Shown here in pieces: positions 63,398-64,000 of a stretch of 64,000 bases of DNA (position 1 is its first letter; every line of letters starts with the position of its first letter). The notes beneath the pieces are model-generated. The model was not told where the DNA came from and did no database searches. It saw nothing but the letters and a program-made list of their open reading frames with translations. Origin of the DNA: Alistipes sp. (GTDB taxonomy: Bacteria > Bacteroidota > Bacteroidia > Bacteroidales > Rikenellaceae); NCBI GenBank assembly GCA_017555105.1, contig JAFZHB010000012.1, positions 1 through 64,000 on the forward strand. The letters are read 5' to 3'. The translations under genes and the position numbers were made by a program.

Positions 63398-64000
63398 CTA
63401 CTCCGCCTGTAAGTCGTTCTCCTCGGGGAAGGCCTTGAAGCCCTCGCCATAGGTGTCGTAGGCGTCGGTCACCACGACAAAGGCGCGCGGATCGATCTTC
63501 TTGATCTGCTGCTGCACGCGGCGCACCTCCTTGCGGCTGACCACCAGGAAGATCATCTCACGCTCGGCATCGGTGTACATACCACGCGAACGAATGTAGG
63601 TCGCGCTTCGATCGAGGTCGTGAATAATAAACTCCTTCATCACAGCGTGTTGGTCCGAGATGATATAGAGCAGTTTGTCATACGAAGCGCCATCGAGTGC
63701 GTAAGCCAGCACGCGCGACGAACAGTAGATGATCACGAGCGAATAGATCGTCAGCAACCAACCCGACGGATCGGGCTCGCCGATCAGGAAACCGAAGCCG
63801 ATCACCAACAGACCCGCCACCACGACAAAGCCGTCGGCATAGAAAATTGCCTTCGAGAATTTCACGCCCACATACTTCTGCAGGAGCATCGCCACGATAT
63901 CCGTACCGCCCGTAGTTGCCTGCTGGCGCACCACGATACCCATACCGATACCCGTCAGCAAAGCGCCCAGCAAGGCCGCCATCAGCAGGTCGTTCGAGAA
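63398..64000 (-). CDS. YitT family membrane protein (5' end beyond the window)
   Basis: The visible 200 codons cover the C-terminal two-thirds of a YitT/DUF161 protein. Membrane helices come first (AALLGALLTGIGMGIVV, AIFYADGFVVVAGLLVIGFGFLI, WLLTIYSLVIIYCSSRVLAYAL), then a soluble DUF2179 domain at the C-terminus (HAVMKEFIIHDLDRSATYI, MIFLVVSRKEVRRVQQQIKKIDP). The frame stays open to base 64000 (six further codons before the Met at 63982), and family members have about 290 residues, so the true start lies outside. Function is not established. Confidence 0.85.
   Translation of the reverse strand, partial: FSNDLLMAALLGALLTGIGMGIVVRQQATTGGTDIVAMLLQKYVGVKFSKAIFYADGFVVVAGLLVIGFGFLIGEPDPSGWLLTIYSLVIIYCSSRVLAYALDGASYDKLLYIISDQHAVMKEFIIHDLDRSATYIRSRGMYTDAEREMIFLVVSRKEVRRVQQQIKKIDPRAFVVVTDAYDTYGEGFKAFPEENDLQAE

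Overview
The window comes from a Bacteroidales chromosome, most probably Alistipes or a close relative in Rikenellaceae. Evidence: promoters of the Bacteroidota type (TTTG, 19-21 nt, TAnnTTTG), almost no Shine-Dalgarno sites, a fused SecDF, an HU-SPOR membrane protein, a fimbrillin-like/BspA surface lipoprotein, and TonB-type outer-membrane barrels. The DNA is moderately GC-rich, with many gene pairs that overlap or abut. The genus is inferred from gene content and style, not from a marker gene.

Left edge (1-3.5 kb): an AT-rich, gene-poor island carrying a BspA-like leucine-rich-repeat lipoprotein preceded by a 38-residue peptide ORF, plus direct repeats at the extreme left. 3.5-14.4 kb (minus strand): a long unit sufB-sufC-sufD-sufS-tmk-BT_3928 family-TPR protein-outer-membrane barrel. 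14.5-18.5 kb: gyrA followed by a TPR protein and a clear terminator. 18.6-28.8 kb (minus): plsC-parE-parC-aroK-murI-ftsK-lolA-like, joining chromosome segregation, wall precursor and envelope genes. 29.1-31.5 kb (plus): a TonB-dependent-receptor-like barrel. 31.5-35.4 kb (minus): a GH13 enzyme, TPM-domain and LemA cluster, and a nucleotidyltransferase.

35.6-41.8 kb (plus): LytM-like protein, ispC, rseP, radA, an SDR-family protein and thioredoxin. 41.8-49.7 kb (minus): AlkD-like HEAT protein, DUF4831, a TrmN6-like methyltransferase, LolD-like ATPase, folP, coaE, a YbbR-like protein and secDF. 50-52 kb (plus): uvrB. 52-56.7 kb (minus): gtrA-like, HU-SPOR, lgt, a histidine kinase, ribE and an S24-like regulator. 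Then come tRNA-Arg(CCG) and ruvB (plus). 58.5-64 kb (minus): UPF0597 protein, nitroreductase lipoprotein, RhlE-type helicase, miaB, and a YitT-family gene cut by the window end.

Most of the window is housekeeping. No CRISPR, transposase, phage or defence locus is visible. The observations most worth following are: a dispersed AT-rich element at five intergenic sites; a 120-bp inverted-repeat element at 58.4 kb; a five-copy 9-bp tandem repeat in the helicase leader; three proteins that keep a family fold but lack catalytic residues (LytM, SDR, S24); the micropeptide upstream of the BspA lipoprotein; and a 7-bp repeat inside the lolA-like signal peptide.
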